Shown piece by piece: positions 41,886-50,063 of a DNA stretch of 64,000 nucleotides (its first letter is position 1; each line of letters starts with the position of its first letter). Made by a program: the position numbers and the translations under genes. Source of the stretch: Rubritepida flocculans DSM 14296 (GTDB lineage: Bacteria; Pseudomonadota; Alphaproteobacteria; Acetobacterales; Acetobacteraceae); the NCBI RefSeq assembly GCF_000425365.1, contig NZ_AUDH01000001.1, positions 310,001-374,000 of the forward strand. Reading direction: 5' to 3'. The notes under the pieces were generated by a model that did not search any database, was not told the DNA's origin, and was given only the letters and a program-made list of their open reading frames with translations.

Positions 41886-43334
41886 CTAGCCCTGGGCGCC
41901 CGGCGCGAGCACGTTGCACGGCCCGCGCGTGCGCTGGCAGGCCTGCTGCGCGCCGGATTGGGTGAGGCCCACCACGCGGGCGCGGAACAGGGTGGCCCGG
42001 CCGGCCTGCACCGGCGTCACCTGCACGCGGCCGCCGCTGGTGTTGGCCGCCGCCTGGGCCGCCTGCCGCGCCTGCTCGGGCGAGCCGAAGGCGCCGACCT
42101 GGATGGCCCATTGGCCGCCCGCCGGGGCGGCGGCGGGGCGGAAGCCCGCCGGCAGGGTGCCGGCCTGCGCCGTGCCGATGATCCCGAGGCCGCGCCCGCC
42201 GGGCTGGGCCGCGACCGGCGGCGGGGCCACGGGCACGAGCCGTGCCGCTGCGATGTCGCGCTCGCCGGGGCGGCCCGTCAGGTCGCGCCGCTCGGAGAGC
42301 CCGGCCACGTCGCGCGCGCCAGGGGCGGGGCCGGAGGCCCGCGCCTCCGCTTCCGCCAGCCGCGCCGCGCCCTCGGGCGTGGAGCCGTCCGGGATCGGGT
42401 CCATGCGGGCCACGATGATCCGCCCATCGGGCAGCAGCTCTCCGCCCGCGAGGGGGGCCGCGCCCTCCGCCCGCGCGGCGGCCTCGGCCAGCCGGGCCGC
42501 GCCCTCGGGGGTGGAGCCGTCGGGGATGGGCGCCATCGCCACCACCCCGCCCGAGCGCAGGATGGAGCCGCCCGCGGCCGGCGCCGGGGCCACGGCGAGG
42601 CGGGTGGGCGTGGGCGCGGGCGCGGGGTCGGCCGGGGCGGGGCTGGCGAAGCGGGCGTTCTGCTCGCGGATGCTGCGCTGCTCGGCGAGGGCGAGCTGGG
42701 TGGCGCGGTCCATCCGGCGCGGGCCGGGCGGGATGTTCAGCGGGATTTCCGCTGCCGCATAGACCTCGGGCGGGGCGCGGCGCACCGGGCTCGAGCGGAT
42801 CACGCCGGGGCCGACCCGCGCCACATAGTTGCGCGTTTCGGCCGGCAGGCCGCGGTTGTTGTAGAGGTAGTCCTCCAGCCGCCGCGGCCCCGCATTGTAG
42901 GCGGCGAGGAAGGCGGGCGAGCCGTAGAGGTCGTACATCTGCCGGATATAGGCGGTGCCGGCCATGATGTTGTCGTAGGGGTGATAGGGGTCGTCGCCCA
43001 GGTCGTGGCGGCGCTGCAGCTCGCGATAGGTGGCGGGCATCACCTGCATCAGCCCCATGGCGCCCACGGGCGAGGTGGCGGTGGCGCGACCGCCCGATTC
43101 CTGGCGCATCACCTCGCGGATCCAGCGCTCGGGCACGTCGAAGCGGCGCGAGGCCTCGCGGATCCAGGGGCCCCAGGGGTCGTGCGGCGGGCCGGGCGGG
43201 GCGTAGCTGCGGGTCTGCGGCGTGCCGCCGGCGCGCTGCGGCGCCTGGGCGCAGGCCGAGAGCAGCGCCAGCGCCAGCACGGCCATGATCAGCGGCGCGA
43301 GGCCGCGCGCGCGCGGGATGGGAAGAAGGAACAT
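41886..43334 (-). CDS. Lytic transglycosylase lipoprotein with SPOR domain
   Basis: 482 residues from ATG 43334. The lipoprotein signal (LIMAVLALALLSAC) anchors it in the envelope. The SLT domain (about 45-160) has the catalytic Glu in VMRQESGGRATATSPVGAMG, then LMQVMPATY and AYNAGPRRLEDYL. A long linker contains a near-exact duplicated segment, PIPDGSTPEGAARLAEA, about 55 residues apart. A C-terminal SPOR domain (QWAIQVGAFGSPEQARQAAQ, about 400-480) binds denuded septal glycan. It cleaves peptidoglycan between MurNAc and GlcNAc, probably at the division site. Its TAG stop lies six bases before the presumed rlmJ ATC, in the same frame. Confidence 0.9.
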   Translation of the reverse strand: MFLLPIPRARGLAPLIMAVLALALLSACAQAPQRAGGTPQTRSYAPPGPPHDPWGPWIREASRRFDVPERWIREVMRQESGGRATATSPVGAMGLMQVMPATYRELQRRHDLGDDPYHPYDNIMAGTAYIRQMYDLYGSPAFLAAYNAGPRRLEDYLYNNRGLPAETRNYVARVGPGVIRSSPVRRAPPEVYAAAEIPLNIPPGPRRMDRATQLALAEQRSIREQNARFASPAPADPAPAPTPTRLAVAPAPAAGGSILRSGGVVAMAPIPDGSTPEGAARLAEAAARAEGAAPLAGGELLPDGRIIVARMDPIPDGSTPEGAARLAEAEARASGPAPGARDVAGLSERRDLTGRPGERDIAAARLVPVAPPPVAAQPGGRGLGIIGTAQAGTLPAGFRPAAAPAGGQWAIQVGAFGSPEQARQAAQAAANTSGGRVQVTPVQAGRATLFRARVVGLTQSGAQQACQRTRGPCNVLAPGAQG

Positions 43335-43379
43335 CCCCGATACACTCCCCCTGGCTTGCCGCCGGGCCGCCCCATGCAT

Positions 43380-43571
43380 GGACCGGCCCGCGCCGTGGCC
43401 TGGGCCACCCCCATGGCCTCGGCCGCGAACGGCAACAACGACACCCCCGGCCTGGCGGGCGGTGCGCGTGCCCGCACCCTAGGCCCGCCCCCGGCTTCAA
43501 AGCAAGCGAACTCGGCCGAATTGCGGCCGCGGCGCTTGGGGGTGTGGCGGCTTTGCCTTAGGATTTGGTGG
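43380..43571. other. Intergenic region between divergent genes
   Basis: This space holds no gene. On the plus strand TTGGGG (about 43538-43543), a 17-base spacer and TAGGAT (about 43561-43566) could be a promoter. It lies so close to the ATG at 43572 that the transcript would be nearly leaderless. This is a weak, by-eye assignment. Confidence 0.25.
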
Positions 43572-43946
43572 ATGCGCGCCCTGCTGCCCCTGCTGCCGGC
43601 CCTGCTGCTCGCCTGCGCCCCGCCCGCGCCGCCGGGCGAGAGCCTCGCCGAATCGCCCGCCCCGGCGGCGGCGGCGCCCGCGCCGGAGATCGCCCGGGTG
43701 CTGGCGCTGCGCCCGCTGCCCCCGCCCGAGCCGGCGCGGGAGCGCCTCGCCGCGCAGCTTCTGCGCGTCGCCGCCGGGCCGGATTCCGGCGCGGGCCCTC
43801 TGGCGCTGGAGGTGCTGGTGCGGCTGGAGCGCACGGGGCGCGACCTCGCCCTGCTCATCGAGGCCGACCCCCGGCTGCGCGTGGGCGACCGCGTGGCCCT
43901 CACCCCCGAGGCGCGGCCGCGGCTGCGCCGGCTGGACGGCGCCTGA
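43572..43946 (+). CDS. Small lipoprotein
   Basis: 124 residues starting at ATG 43572. The signal [21 protein letters not shown] contains a lipobox ending at Cys. A Pro/Ala-rich linker follows, then a compact domain ([40 protein letters not shown]). The domain resembles the C-terminal barrel of SlyB/17-kDa-type lipoproteins (V-x-V...PRLRVGDRV), but the glycine-zipper helix of that family is absent. No enzymatic motif is seen. It precedes proA by 34 bases in the same direction but is unlikely to be functionally linked. Confidence 0.65.
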   Translation: MRALLPLLPALLLACAPPAPPGESLAESPAPAAAAPAPEIARVLALRPLPPPEPARERLAAQLLRVAAGPDSGAGPLALEVLVRLERTGRDLALLIEADPRLRVGDRVALTPEARPRLRRLDGA

Positions 43947-43980
43947 TCCCGCCGCCCGCCCCGCACCGAGGAACGCCGCC

Positions 43981-45246
43981 GTGAACGTGATCGCCGAGGA
44001 CACCGCCCGCCTGCTGGAGCAGGCCGCCCGCGCCGCCCGCGCCGCCGCCCAGGCGCTGGCCCGCGCCCCGCGCGCCGCGAAGGATGGCGCCCTGCTGGCC
44101 GCCGCCGCCCTGCTGCGCGCGCGGGAGGGGGAGATCCTCGCCGCCAACGCCGCCGACCTCGCCGCCGCCCCCGGCCTCACCCCCGCCTTCCAGGATCGGC
44201 TGACGCTGACCCCGGCGCGCGTCGAGGCCATGGCCCGCGGCCTCGAGGAGATCGCCGCCCTGCCGGATCCGGTGGGCCGGCTGCTCAGCGAATGGCGGCG
44301 GCCCAACGGGCTGCTGATCCAGCGCGTGGCGCAGCCGCTCGGCGTGATCGGCATGATCTTCGAGAGCCGCCCGAACGTGACGGCCGATGCGGGCGCGCTC
44401 TGCCTGAAGGCCGGCAGCGCGGTGCTGCTGCGCGGCGGCAGCGAGAGCGCGCGCTCGGCCCACGCCATCGCCGCCTGCCTGCGCGCCGGGCTGGCCGAGG
44501 CCGGGCTGCCCGAGGCGGCCATCCAGCTCGCCCCCACGCAGGATCGCGGCTTCGTCGGCGCCATGCTGCGCGCGGCGGGGCGGATAGACCTCATCATCCC
44601 GCGCGGCGGCAAGGGGCTGGTGACGCGGGTGATGGAGGAGGCGCGGGTGCCCGTGCTGGCCCATGCCGAGGGGCTCTGCCACACCTACATCCATGCGGCG
44701 GCGGAGCCCGCCATGGCCCGGCGCGTGCTGCTGGACGCGAAGCTGCGCCGCACCGGCATCTGCGGCGCCACCGAGACGCTGCTGATCGACGCCGCCATCG
44801 CCCCCGCCCTGCTGCCCCTTCTGGTGCAGGATCTGGCGGCCAGGGGCTGCGCCTTCCGGGCCGATGCGCGCGCCCGCGCCATCTGCCCGGAGCTTCCCGC
44901 CGCCACCGAGCAGGATTTCGCCACGGAATGGCTGGACGCGGTGCTGAACATCGCGGTGGTGGACGGGGTGGAGGCGGCGCTGGCGCACATCCGCCGCTAT
45001 GGCAGCGAGCACACCGAGGCCATCATCACCGAGGACGCGGCGGCGGCCGAGGCCTTCCTCGCCGGGCTCGACTCGGCGGTGGGCATGTGGAACGCCAGCA
45101 CCCAGTTCTGCGACGGGGGCGAGTTCGGCTTCGGGGCGGAAATCGGCATCGCCACCGGCCGGCTGCACGCGCGGGGGCCGGTGGGGCTCGAGCAGCTCTG
45201 CACCTTCCGCTACCGGGTGATCGGCACGGGGCAGGTGCGGGGCTAG
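43981..45246 (+). CDS. proA: Gamma-glutamyl phosphate reductase
   Basis: 421 residues from GTG 43981. It reduces gamma-glutamyl phosphate to glutamate semialdehyde in proline synthesis. Motifs: [58 protein letters not shown], catalytic Cys in [16 protein letters not shown], and [20 protein letters not shown] near the C-terminus. proB is not in the window, so the two proline genes are separate. A repeat module follows its stop at 45256-45302, between it and convergent phaB. Confidence 0.95.
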   Translation: MNVIAEDTARLLEQAARAARAAAQALARAPRAAKDGALLAAAALLRAREGEILAANAADLAAAPGLTPAFQDRLTLTPARVEAMARGLEEIAALPDPVGRLLSEWRRPNGLLIQRVAQPLGVIGMIFESRPNVTADAGALCLKAGSAVLLRGGSESARSAHAIAACLRAGLAEAGLPEAAIQLAPTQDRGFVGAMLRAAGRIDLIIPRGGKGLVTRVMEEARVPVLAHAEGLCHTYIHAAAEPAMARRVLLDAKLRRTGICGATETLLIDAAIAPALLPLLVQDLAARGCAFRADARARAICPELPAATEQDFATEWLDAVLNIAVVDGVEAALAHIRRYGSEHTEAIITEDAAAAEAFLAGLDSAVGMWNASTQFCDGGEFGFGAEIGIATGRLHARGPVGLEQLCTFRYRVIGTGQVRG

Positions 45247-45255
45247 GGGCTCATC

Positions 45256-45302
45256 CCAGCGGCCGCCCCGGCTTCTCAGGAGTCGAAATCAGCAGCCGCT
45301 GG
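45256..45302 (+). repeat. Partial repeat, type 2 module (copy E)
   Basis: CCAGCGGCCGC and GCAGCCGCTGG bound a middle containing GGCTTCTCAGGAG and CGAAATCA. The same module occupies the tail of copy D (61211-61257), in the same orientation, with near identity. Here the 31-bp palindrome and the CAAAACAAAGG block are absent. The ends can pair to form a stem between the convergent stops of proA and phaB, so it may serve as a terminator. Confidence 0.75.
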
Positions 45303-45304
45303 TG

Positions 45305-46027
45305 TCAGTACATGTGCTGGCCGCCGTTGATGGAGAGCGTGCTGCCGGTGATGAAATCCGCCTCGTCCGCGGTGAGGAAGACCACGCCGCGCGCGATGTC
45401 CTGCGCGGTGCCGAGCCGCCCGCGCGGGATGCGCGCGACGATCTTCTCCAGCACATCGGCTGGCACGGCGCGCACCATCTCCGTGTCCACATAGCCGGGC
45501 GCCACGGCGTTGACGGTGATGGAATAGCGCGCGCCCTCCAGCGCCAGCGCCTTGGTGAAGCCGTGGATGCCGGACTTGGCGGCGGCGTAGTTCACCTGGC
45601 CGAGCTGCCCCGCCTGGCCGTTGATGGAGCCGATGTTCACGATGCGCCCGAACTTGCGCTCGATCATCCCCTCCCAGACGGCCTTGCACATGTTGAAGCA
45701 GGAGCCGAGGTTGGTGTCGATCACCGCGTCCCACATCTCGCGCGTCTGCTTGCGCATCATCGCATCGCGCGTGATGCCCGCGTTGTTGACGAGGATGTCG
45801 ATCGGCCCGTGCTCGGCCTCGATCTTCGCCACCGCGGCGAGGCAGGCGTCGAAGTCCGACACGTCGAACTTCACGCAGGGGATGCCGGTGCGGGCGGTGA
45901 ACTCGGCGGCGGCCGCGTCGTTGCCGGCATAGCTCGCCACCACGCGCCGCCCCGCCGCCAGCAGCCCCTCGCTGATCGCCGCGCCGATCCCGCGCTGCCC
46001 GCCCGTGACGAGCGCCAAACGTGACAT
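45305..46027 (-). CDS. phaB: Acetoacetyl-CoA reductase
   Basis: 240 residues. It is an NADPH-dependent SDR that makes (R)-3-hydroxybutyryl-CoA for polyhydroxybutyrate. Motifs: LVTGGQRGIGAAISEGLL, DILVNNAGITRDAMM, IGSINGQAGQLGQVNYAAAK (Ser, Tyr, Lys), and SINGGQHMY at the C-terminus, typical of PhaB rather than FabG. The start has a good GGGAGG Shine-Dalgarno about 10 bases upstream. phaA and phaC are not in the window. The region upstream carries a plus-strand sRNA candidate. Confidence 0.93.
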   Translation of the reverse strand: MSRLALVTGGQRGIGAAISEGLLAAGRRVVASYAGNDAAAAEFTARTGIPCVKFDVSDFDACLAAVAKIEAEHGPIDILVNNAGITRDAMMRKQTREMWDAVIDTNLGSCFNMCKAVWEGMIERKFGRIVNIGSINGQAGQLGQVNYAAAKSGIHGFTKALALEGARYSITVNAVAPGYVDTEMVRAVPADVLEKIVARIPRGRLGTAQDIARGVVFLTADEADFITGSTLSINGGQHMY

Positions 46028-46146
46028 GGTTGCTGCCTCCCTCGGCTTCTCCAGACCGGCCCATCCAACGCCGCAACATGCCGTTTCCGCAAGTGTTTTG
46101 CGGTTTGCGGCGGATCAAGGCGCGAAGCTGCGCGAACGCGCATATT

Positions 46147-46238
46147 GAGCGGCGTCACGGCATCGGGCCGTGACGGCGTCTCCCTTGAGCGTTTCCTCCC
46201 AGCACTTGCCCGGCGGCCTGCGTCGCCGGGCTTTTTTT
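46147..46238 (+). ncRNA. Candidate small RNA with intrinsic terminator
   Basis: The phaB-metW gap holds no gene, yet the plus strand has a textbook terminator: GCCCGGCG (46208-46215), an 8-base loop, CGCCGGGC (46224-46231) and seven T (46232-46238). Both flanking genes are on the minus strand, so it must end another transcript. Upstream is a second perfect hairpin, CGTCACGGC (46153-46161) with GCCGTGACG (46167-46175). A single-stranded CU-rich linker between them contains CTCCC and GTTTCCTCCC. Hairpin, anti-Shine-Dalgarno linker and terminator is the layout of trans-acting sRNAs such as rhizobial MmgR (alpha-r8), which limits PHB granules. The 5' end is a guess; no clear promoter was found. 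Confidence 0.7.
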
Positions 46239-46243
46239 GCCGG

Positions 46244-46885
46244 TCAGCGCCGCCGGAGCTGGAACAGCGCCTGCTGGCCGAACAGGTTGGCGAGCCAGGT
46301 GGAGCGCCGCCAGGGCGCCTTCAGCCCCTTCTCGTCCACCGCCAGCCAGCGCTCGATCACATAGCCCTCGCGGTCGGCCAGGTCGAAGAAGTCGCGGATG
46401 GTGCAGGGGTGGATGTTGGGCGTCTCGTACCAGGGGCGGTCCCAGGTCTCGGTGTCGGGCATGCGGCCGGTCAGCAGCAGCTTCCAGCGCACCTCCCAGT
46501 GGCCGAAATTGGGGAAGCTGACGATGGCGTGGCGGCCGATGCGCAGCATCTGGCGCAGCACCTCGCGCGGGCGTTCCACCGCCTGCAGGGTGCGGCTGAG
46601 CACCACATAGTCGAAGGCGTCGTCCGGGTAGAAGGCGAGGTCGCTGTCCGCATCGCCGTGGATGACGGCGAGCCCCTGCGCCACCGCCTCCGTGGCGGCC
46701 TGCATGTCGATCTCGATGCCGCGCGCGTCCACCCCCTTCTCGGCGGCGAGATGGGCCATCAGCGCCCCGTCGCCACAGCCGATGTCGAGCACCCGTGCGC
46801 GCTCGGGGATCATCTCCGCGATGAGGCGGAGATCGAGGCGCATGTTCTTGGCGACGTAACGGACGGAAGGGGCGGCGCTGTCCAT
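46244..46885 (-). CDS. metW: Methionine biosynthesis protein MetW
   Basis: 213 residues. It is a class I methyltransferase-fold protein: LDLRLIAEMIPERARVLDIG, CGDGALMAHLAAEKGV, DYVVLSRTLQAVERPREVLR, HAIVSFPNFGHWEVRWKLLL and YETPNIHPCTIRDFFDL. MetW normally works with MetX, activating homoserine acylation, and metX is nearly always directly upstream. Here the upstream gene is an exported SOD 77 bases away, so metX must be elsewhere. Family assignment is secure from the FPNFGHWxVRxxLLLTGxMPxT pattern. Confidence 0.92.
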   Translation of the reverse strand: MDSAAPSVRYVAKNMRLDLRLIAEMIPERARVLDIGCGDGALMAHLAAEKGVDARGIEIDMQAATEAVAQGLAVIHGDADSDLAFYPDDAFDYVVLSRTLQAVERPREVLRQMLRIGRHAIVSFPNFGHWEVRWKLLLTGRMPDTETWDRPWYETPNIHPCTIRDFFDLADREGYVIERWLAVDEKGLKAPWRRSTWLANLFGQQALFQLRRR

Positions 46886-46961
46886 GCCGCCATCATAGCC
46901 GGGCGGCGGGCCCCGGCGGAGGGGGCCGGGCGCGCGCGGCGCACGCCCGGCCGGGGGCGTG

Positions 46962-47684
46962 TCAGACCCGCAGCGTGCCGCCCATCGCGGCGGCGTAGCG
47001 CTCGCTGATCTTCGTCCAGTTCAGCACGTTCCACCAGTTGCCCACGTATTCCGCGCGGCGGTTCTGGTAGCGCAGGTAGTAGGCGTGCTCCCACAGGTCA
47101 TTGCCCATCAGCACGCGCTCGCCGCTCATCAGCGGGTTGTCCTGGTTGGGCCGGGTGGTGATGGCGAGCGTGCCGGCGGGCGTGACGGTGACGAAGGCCC
47201 AGCCCGAGCCGAAGACGCTCATGCTCGCCGCGTTGAAGCGGTTGCGGAACTCGCCGAAGGAGCCGCCGAGGTCGCGCGCGATGGCGGCCGCCAGCGCGCC
47301 CTCCGGCTCGCCGCCCCGGCCGCCCATGATCTCCCAGAACATGGAGTGGTTGGCGTGGCCGCCGCCGTTGTTGCGCACCGCGGTGCGGATGTTCTCCGGC
47401 ACGCGGGAGAGGTTCATCAGAAGCTCGTCCAGCGGCATGCGCGCGAAGGCCTCCTGGCCCTGCAGGGCGGCGTTCAGCCCGTTCACCTGCCCCCCGTGGT
47501 GGAAGCGCCAGTGGATTTCCATGGTGCGCGCGTCGATCGCCGCCTCGTTGGCGTCGAAGGCGTAGGGAAGCTGGGGCAGGCTGTGCGGGCCCGAGGGCGC
47601 CTGGGCGGCGGCGGGGCGCGCGAGGCCGGCGGCGAGGGCGGCGCCGCCGCCCAGCAGCAGGGCGCGGCGATGAAGCAGGGACAT
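46962..47684 (-). CDS. sodB: Exported Fe/Mn superoxide dismutase with altered gateway Tyr
   Basis: 240 residues. The N-terminus LHRRALLLGGGAALAAGLAR with AAAQ looks like a Tat or Sec signal peptide, so the enzyme is probably periplasmic. Metal ligands are intact: His58 (TMEIHW), His113 (GGHANHSMFW), Asp196 and His200 (NDLWEHAYY). GSGWAFV and PNQDNPL also match. The position of the near-invariant second-sphere Tyr34 (HHxxYVxNLN) is Gln66 here (HHGGQVNGLN). This should affect proton delivery and product inhibition, or mark a distinct subfamily. It lies upstream of metW on the same strand; a GC hairpin follows its stop. Confidence 0.88.
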   Translation of the reverse strand: MSLLHRRALLLGGGAALAAGLARPAAAQAPSGPHSLPQLPYAFDANEAAIDARTMEIHWRFHHGGQVNGLNAALQGQEAFARMPLDELLMNLSRVPENIRTAVRNNGGGHANHSMFWEIMGGRGGEPEGALAAAIARDLGGSFGEFRNRFNAASMSVFGSGWAFVTVTPAGTLAITTRPNQDNPLMSGERVLMGNDLWEHAYYLRYQNRRAEYVGNWWNVLNWTKISERYAAAMGGTLRV

Positions 47685-47806
47685 GGGCTCTCTCCCGTGC
47701 GGGTGTTTCCGGCCGTTAAGCTGATGAAGCCCCGGCCGTTCCGCAAGGCTTCTGGACAGGGCGGGGGGCGCGGGCTACCGCCGCCCCGGCAAGACGGAGG
47801 AAGCCC

Positions 47807-48817
47807 ATGAGCGAACCGAGCCTGATCCTCGCGCGGGAGGGCCATGCCGGCACCATCCTGATGAACCGGCCGAAGGCGCTGAACGCGCTCGACCTCGCGA
47901 TGATCCGCGATTTCGCGCACGCCATCGGCCAGTGGCGCAACAACCCGGAGGTGAAGCTGGTCATCCTCGAGGGTGCGGGCGGCAAGGCCTTCTGCGCCGG
48001 CGGCGACGTGCGCGCGGTGCGCGAGGCCGCCATCGCCGGGGATCGCGCGGCGGTCGAGGCCTTCTTCGCCGAGGAATACGCGGTGAACGAGGGCATCGCG
48101 CGCTTCGGCAAGCCCTGGGTCTCGCTGATCGACGGCATCTGCATGGGCGGGGGCATCGGGCTCGCCATCCACAACGGCCCGCGCGTGGTGAGCGAGCACG
48201 CGCTGCTCGCCATGCCCGAGACGGCCATCGCGCTCTTCCCCGATGTCGGCACCTCGCATGTGCTGCCGCGGCTGCCGGGGGCGCTGGGGAACTGGCTGGC
48301 CTTGACGGGCGCGCGGCTGAAGGGCGGGGATTGCGTGCATGCGGGCCTCGCCACCCATTACGTCCCGCGCGAGAGGCTGCCGGCGCTGCGCGCCGCGCTG
48401 GTCGAGACGGGCGATGCGGCGGTGGTGGAGGGCTTCGCCGAGCCCCCGCCCGAGCCTTCCTTCGCGCCGCACCGCGCGGCGATCGACCGCTGCTTCAGCC
48501 AGCCCTCGGTGCTCGACATCATCGCGGCGCTGGAGCGCGAGGGCAGCGACTGGGCGGCCGAGCAGGTGAAGGTGCTGCGCCGCATGTCGCCCACCAGCCT
48601 CTGCGTCTCGCTCGAGCTGCTCAAGCGCGGCGCGGCGCTCGACCTGCGCGGCTGCCTCGATGAGGAGCTGAAGCTCACCCGCGTCGTGGTGCACGACCAT
48701 CCGGATTTCCGCGAGGGCGTGCGCAGCGTCCTGGTGGACAAGGACGGCAGCCCGCGCTGGAGCCCGCCCACCCTGGAGGAGGTGGACCACGCGGCGATCC
48801 GCGCGATGTTCCGCTAG
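47807..48817 (+). CDS. 3-hydroxyisobutyryl-CoA hydrolase/enoyl-CoA hydratase family
   Basis: 336 residues, the length of HIBCH-type enzymes rather than simple enoyl-CoA hydratases. Crotonase-fold motifs: ILMNRPKALNALDLAMIRDF, LEGAGGKAFCAGGDVRAVRE (oxyanion hole), WVSLIDGICMGGGIGLAIHN, MPETAIALFPDVGTSHVL (catalytic Glu/Asp) and a C-terminal domain with SPTSLCVSLELLKRG. In valine breakdown it releases 3-hydroxyisobutyrate from its CoA ester. No other valine genes are nearby. An intrinsic terminator at 48826-48845 follows. Confidence 0.88.
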   Translation: MSEPSLILAREGHAGTILMNRPKALNALDLAMIRDFAHAIGQWRNNPEVKLVILEGAGGKAFCAGGDVRAVREAAIAGDRAAVEAFFAEEYAVNEGIARFGKPWVSLIDGICMGGGIGLAIHNGPRVVSEHALLAMPETAIALFPDVGTSHVLPRLPGALGNWLALTGARLKGGDCVHAGLATHYVPRERLPALRAALVETGDAAVVEGFAEPPPEPSFAPHRAAIDRCFSQPSVLDIIAALEREGSDWAAEQVKVLRRMSPTSLCVSLELLKRGAALDLRGCLDEELKLTRVVVHDHPDFREGVRSVLVDKDGSPRWSPPTLEEVDHAAIRAMFR

Positions 48818-48825
48818 AAGAAGAA

Positions 48826-48845
48826 AGGGGGGCTTTCGCCCCCCT
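48826..48845. terminator. Bidirectional intrinsic terminator
   Basis: AGGGGGGC (48826-48833), a four-base loop TTTC and GCCCCCCT (48838-48845) make a perfect eight-base stem between convergent stops. On the minus strand it is followed by TTCTTCTT, giving a T-rich tail for the TRAP receptor gene. On the plus strand the tail TCTCCC is weaker for the hydrolase gene. Confidence 0.8.
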
Positions 48846-48852
48846 CTCCCGG

Positions 48853-49938
48853 TCAGCCCGCTGCGGCGGCGGCGAAGGCGAAGTTGTCGAAGCTGTTCTC
48901 CGCCACGCGGAACCACTGGAACAGCTCGCTGCGATAGGGGCGGTAGCTCTCCCAGATGGTGCGGAAGCGCGCGTTCTGCCCCGCGAGATCGGCCATCAGC
49001 GCCTCGTTCGAGCGCCAGGCGAGCTGCAGGATGTCGCGCGAGTAGAAGCGGAGCTGCGCGCCCGCCGCCACCAGGCGCCGCAGCGCGATGGGGTTCAGGT
49101 GGTCGTAGCGGCTGACCATCTCGCTGTCCGCCTCGGCGCAGGCGATGGAGAGCGCCTCGCGGTACTGCGCGGGCAGGGCCTCCATGGCGCGGCGGTTGGC
49201 CATGAAGCTGAGCCGCGCGGAGGGCTCGAAGAAGCCCGGCGCGTAGTAGAAGCGCGCCACGCGGAAGAAGCCCAGGCGCTCGTCGTCATGCGGGCCGACG
49301 AACTCGGTCGCGTCGATGGTGCCGCGCTCCAGCGCCGGGTAGATGTCGGCGGGCGCGACGAGGGTGGGCGCGGCGCCCATGCGCTGGAACACCTGGCCCG
49401 CCAGGCCGGAGATGCGGAACTTCAGCCCCTGCACGTCCTGCTGGGTGCGGATTTCGTTGCGGAACCAGCCGCCCATCTGCGCGCCCGTGTCGCCGGCCGG
49501 CAGCATGGCGATGTTGTAGTCGGCGAAGAGCTGGTCGGCGAGCTGCTGGCCGCCGCCATGGCGCATCCAGGCCGTCATCTGCCGGGTGTTGAGGCCGAAG
49601 GGGATGGCGGTGAAGAAGGCGAGGCCCGGCTCCTTGCCGATGTACCAGTAGGCCGCCGTGTGCCCCGCCTCGATGGTGCCGGCCTGCACCGCGTCCAGCA
49701 CCTGCAGCGCGGGCACGATCTCGCCCGCGGGGAAGACGGAGATGCGGAAGCGGTTCTCCGTCAGCGCCGCCACGCGCGCGGCGATGCGCTCGGCCGTGCC
49801 GTAGAGCACGTCGAGGTTGCGCGGGAAGCTGGACTGGAAGCGCCAGCGCACCTCGGGGTTGGACTGGGCGAGCGCGGGTGCTGCGAGCACCGCGGGCGCC
49901 GAGGCGGCGGCGGCGCCCAGGATCAGGCGACGGTTCAT
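48853..49938 (-). CDS. TRAP transporter solute-binding protein (DctP family)
   Basis: 361 residues from ATG 49938, with a strong GGAGGGAACGCC Shine-Dalgarno region. The signal peptide (MNRRLILGAAAASAPAVLAA, cut before QSN) is followed by DctP-family features: RWRFQSSFPRNLDVLYGTAE, FPAGEIVPALQVLDAVQAG, AYWYIGKEPGLAFFTAIPFG, LKFRISGLAGQVFQRMGAAP and ATEFVGPHDDERLGF. Relatives bind 2-oxo or aromatic carboxylates. The DctQ/DctM membrane subunits are not adjacent, so it is an orphan here. It is divergent from the DUF4189 gene. Confidence 0.9.
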   Translation of the reverse strand: MNRRLILGAAAASAPAVLAAPALAQSNPEVRWRFQSSFPRNLDVLYGTAERIAARVAALTENRFRISVFPAGEIVPALQVLDAVQAGTIEAGHTAAYWYIGKEPGLAFFTAIPFGLNTRQMTAWMRHGGGQQLADQLFADYNIAMLPAGDTGAQMGGWFRNEIRTQQDVQGLKFRISGLAGQVFQRMGAAPTLVAPADIYPALERGTIDATEFVGPHDDERLGFFRVARFYYAPGFFEPSARLSFMANRRAMEALPAQYREALSIACAEADSEMVSRYDHLNPIALRRLVAAGAQLRFYSRDILQLAWRSNEALMADLAGQNARFRTIWESYRPYRSELFQWFRVAENSFDNFAFAAAAAG

Positions 49939-50063
49939 GGCGTTCCCTCCGGGAAAGGTCATCTCCGTGACGGTGATTAGCGGTTTGCCTGGCGGCAAGA
50001 AAGCCGGTTGATGCGCCGACCGGCCGGCCTCATACTCATGCCAGGAAATGTGGGAGGCGTGGG

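Noticed and set aside
43538-43571. TTGGGG-17-TAGGAT as a leaderless promoter for the small lipoprotein
   Set aside because: The match to consensus is weak in both boxes; kept only as a low-confidence note.
45305-46027. phaB as a FabG (3-oxoacyl-ACP reductase)
   Set aside because: The INGQAGQLGQVNYAAAK active-site segment and SINGGQHMY end match acetoacetyl-CoA reductase better.
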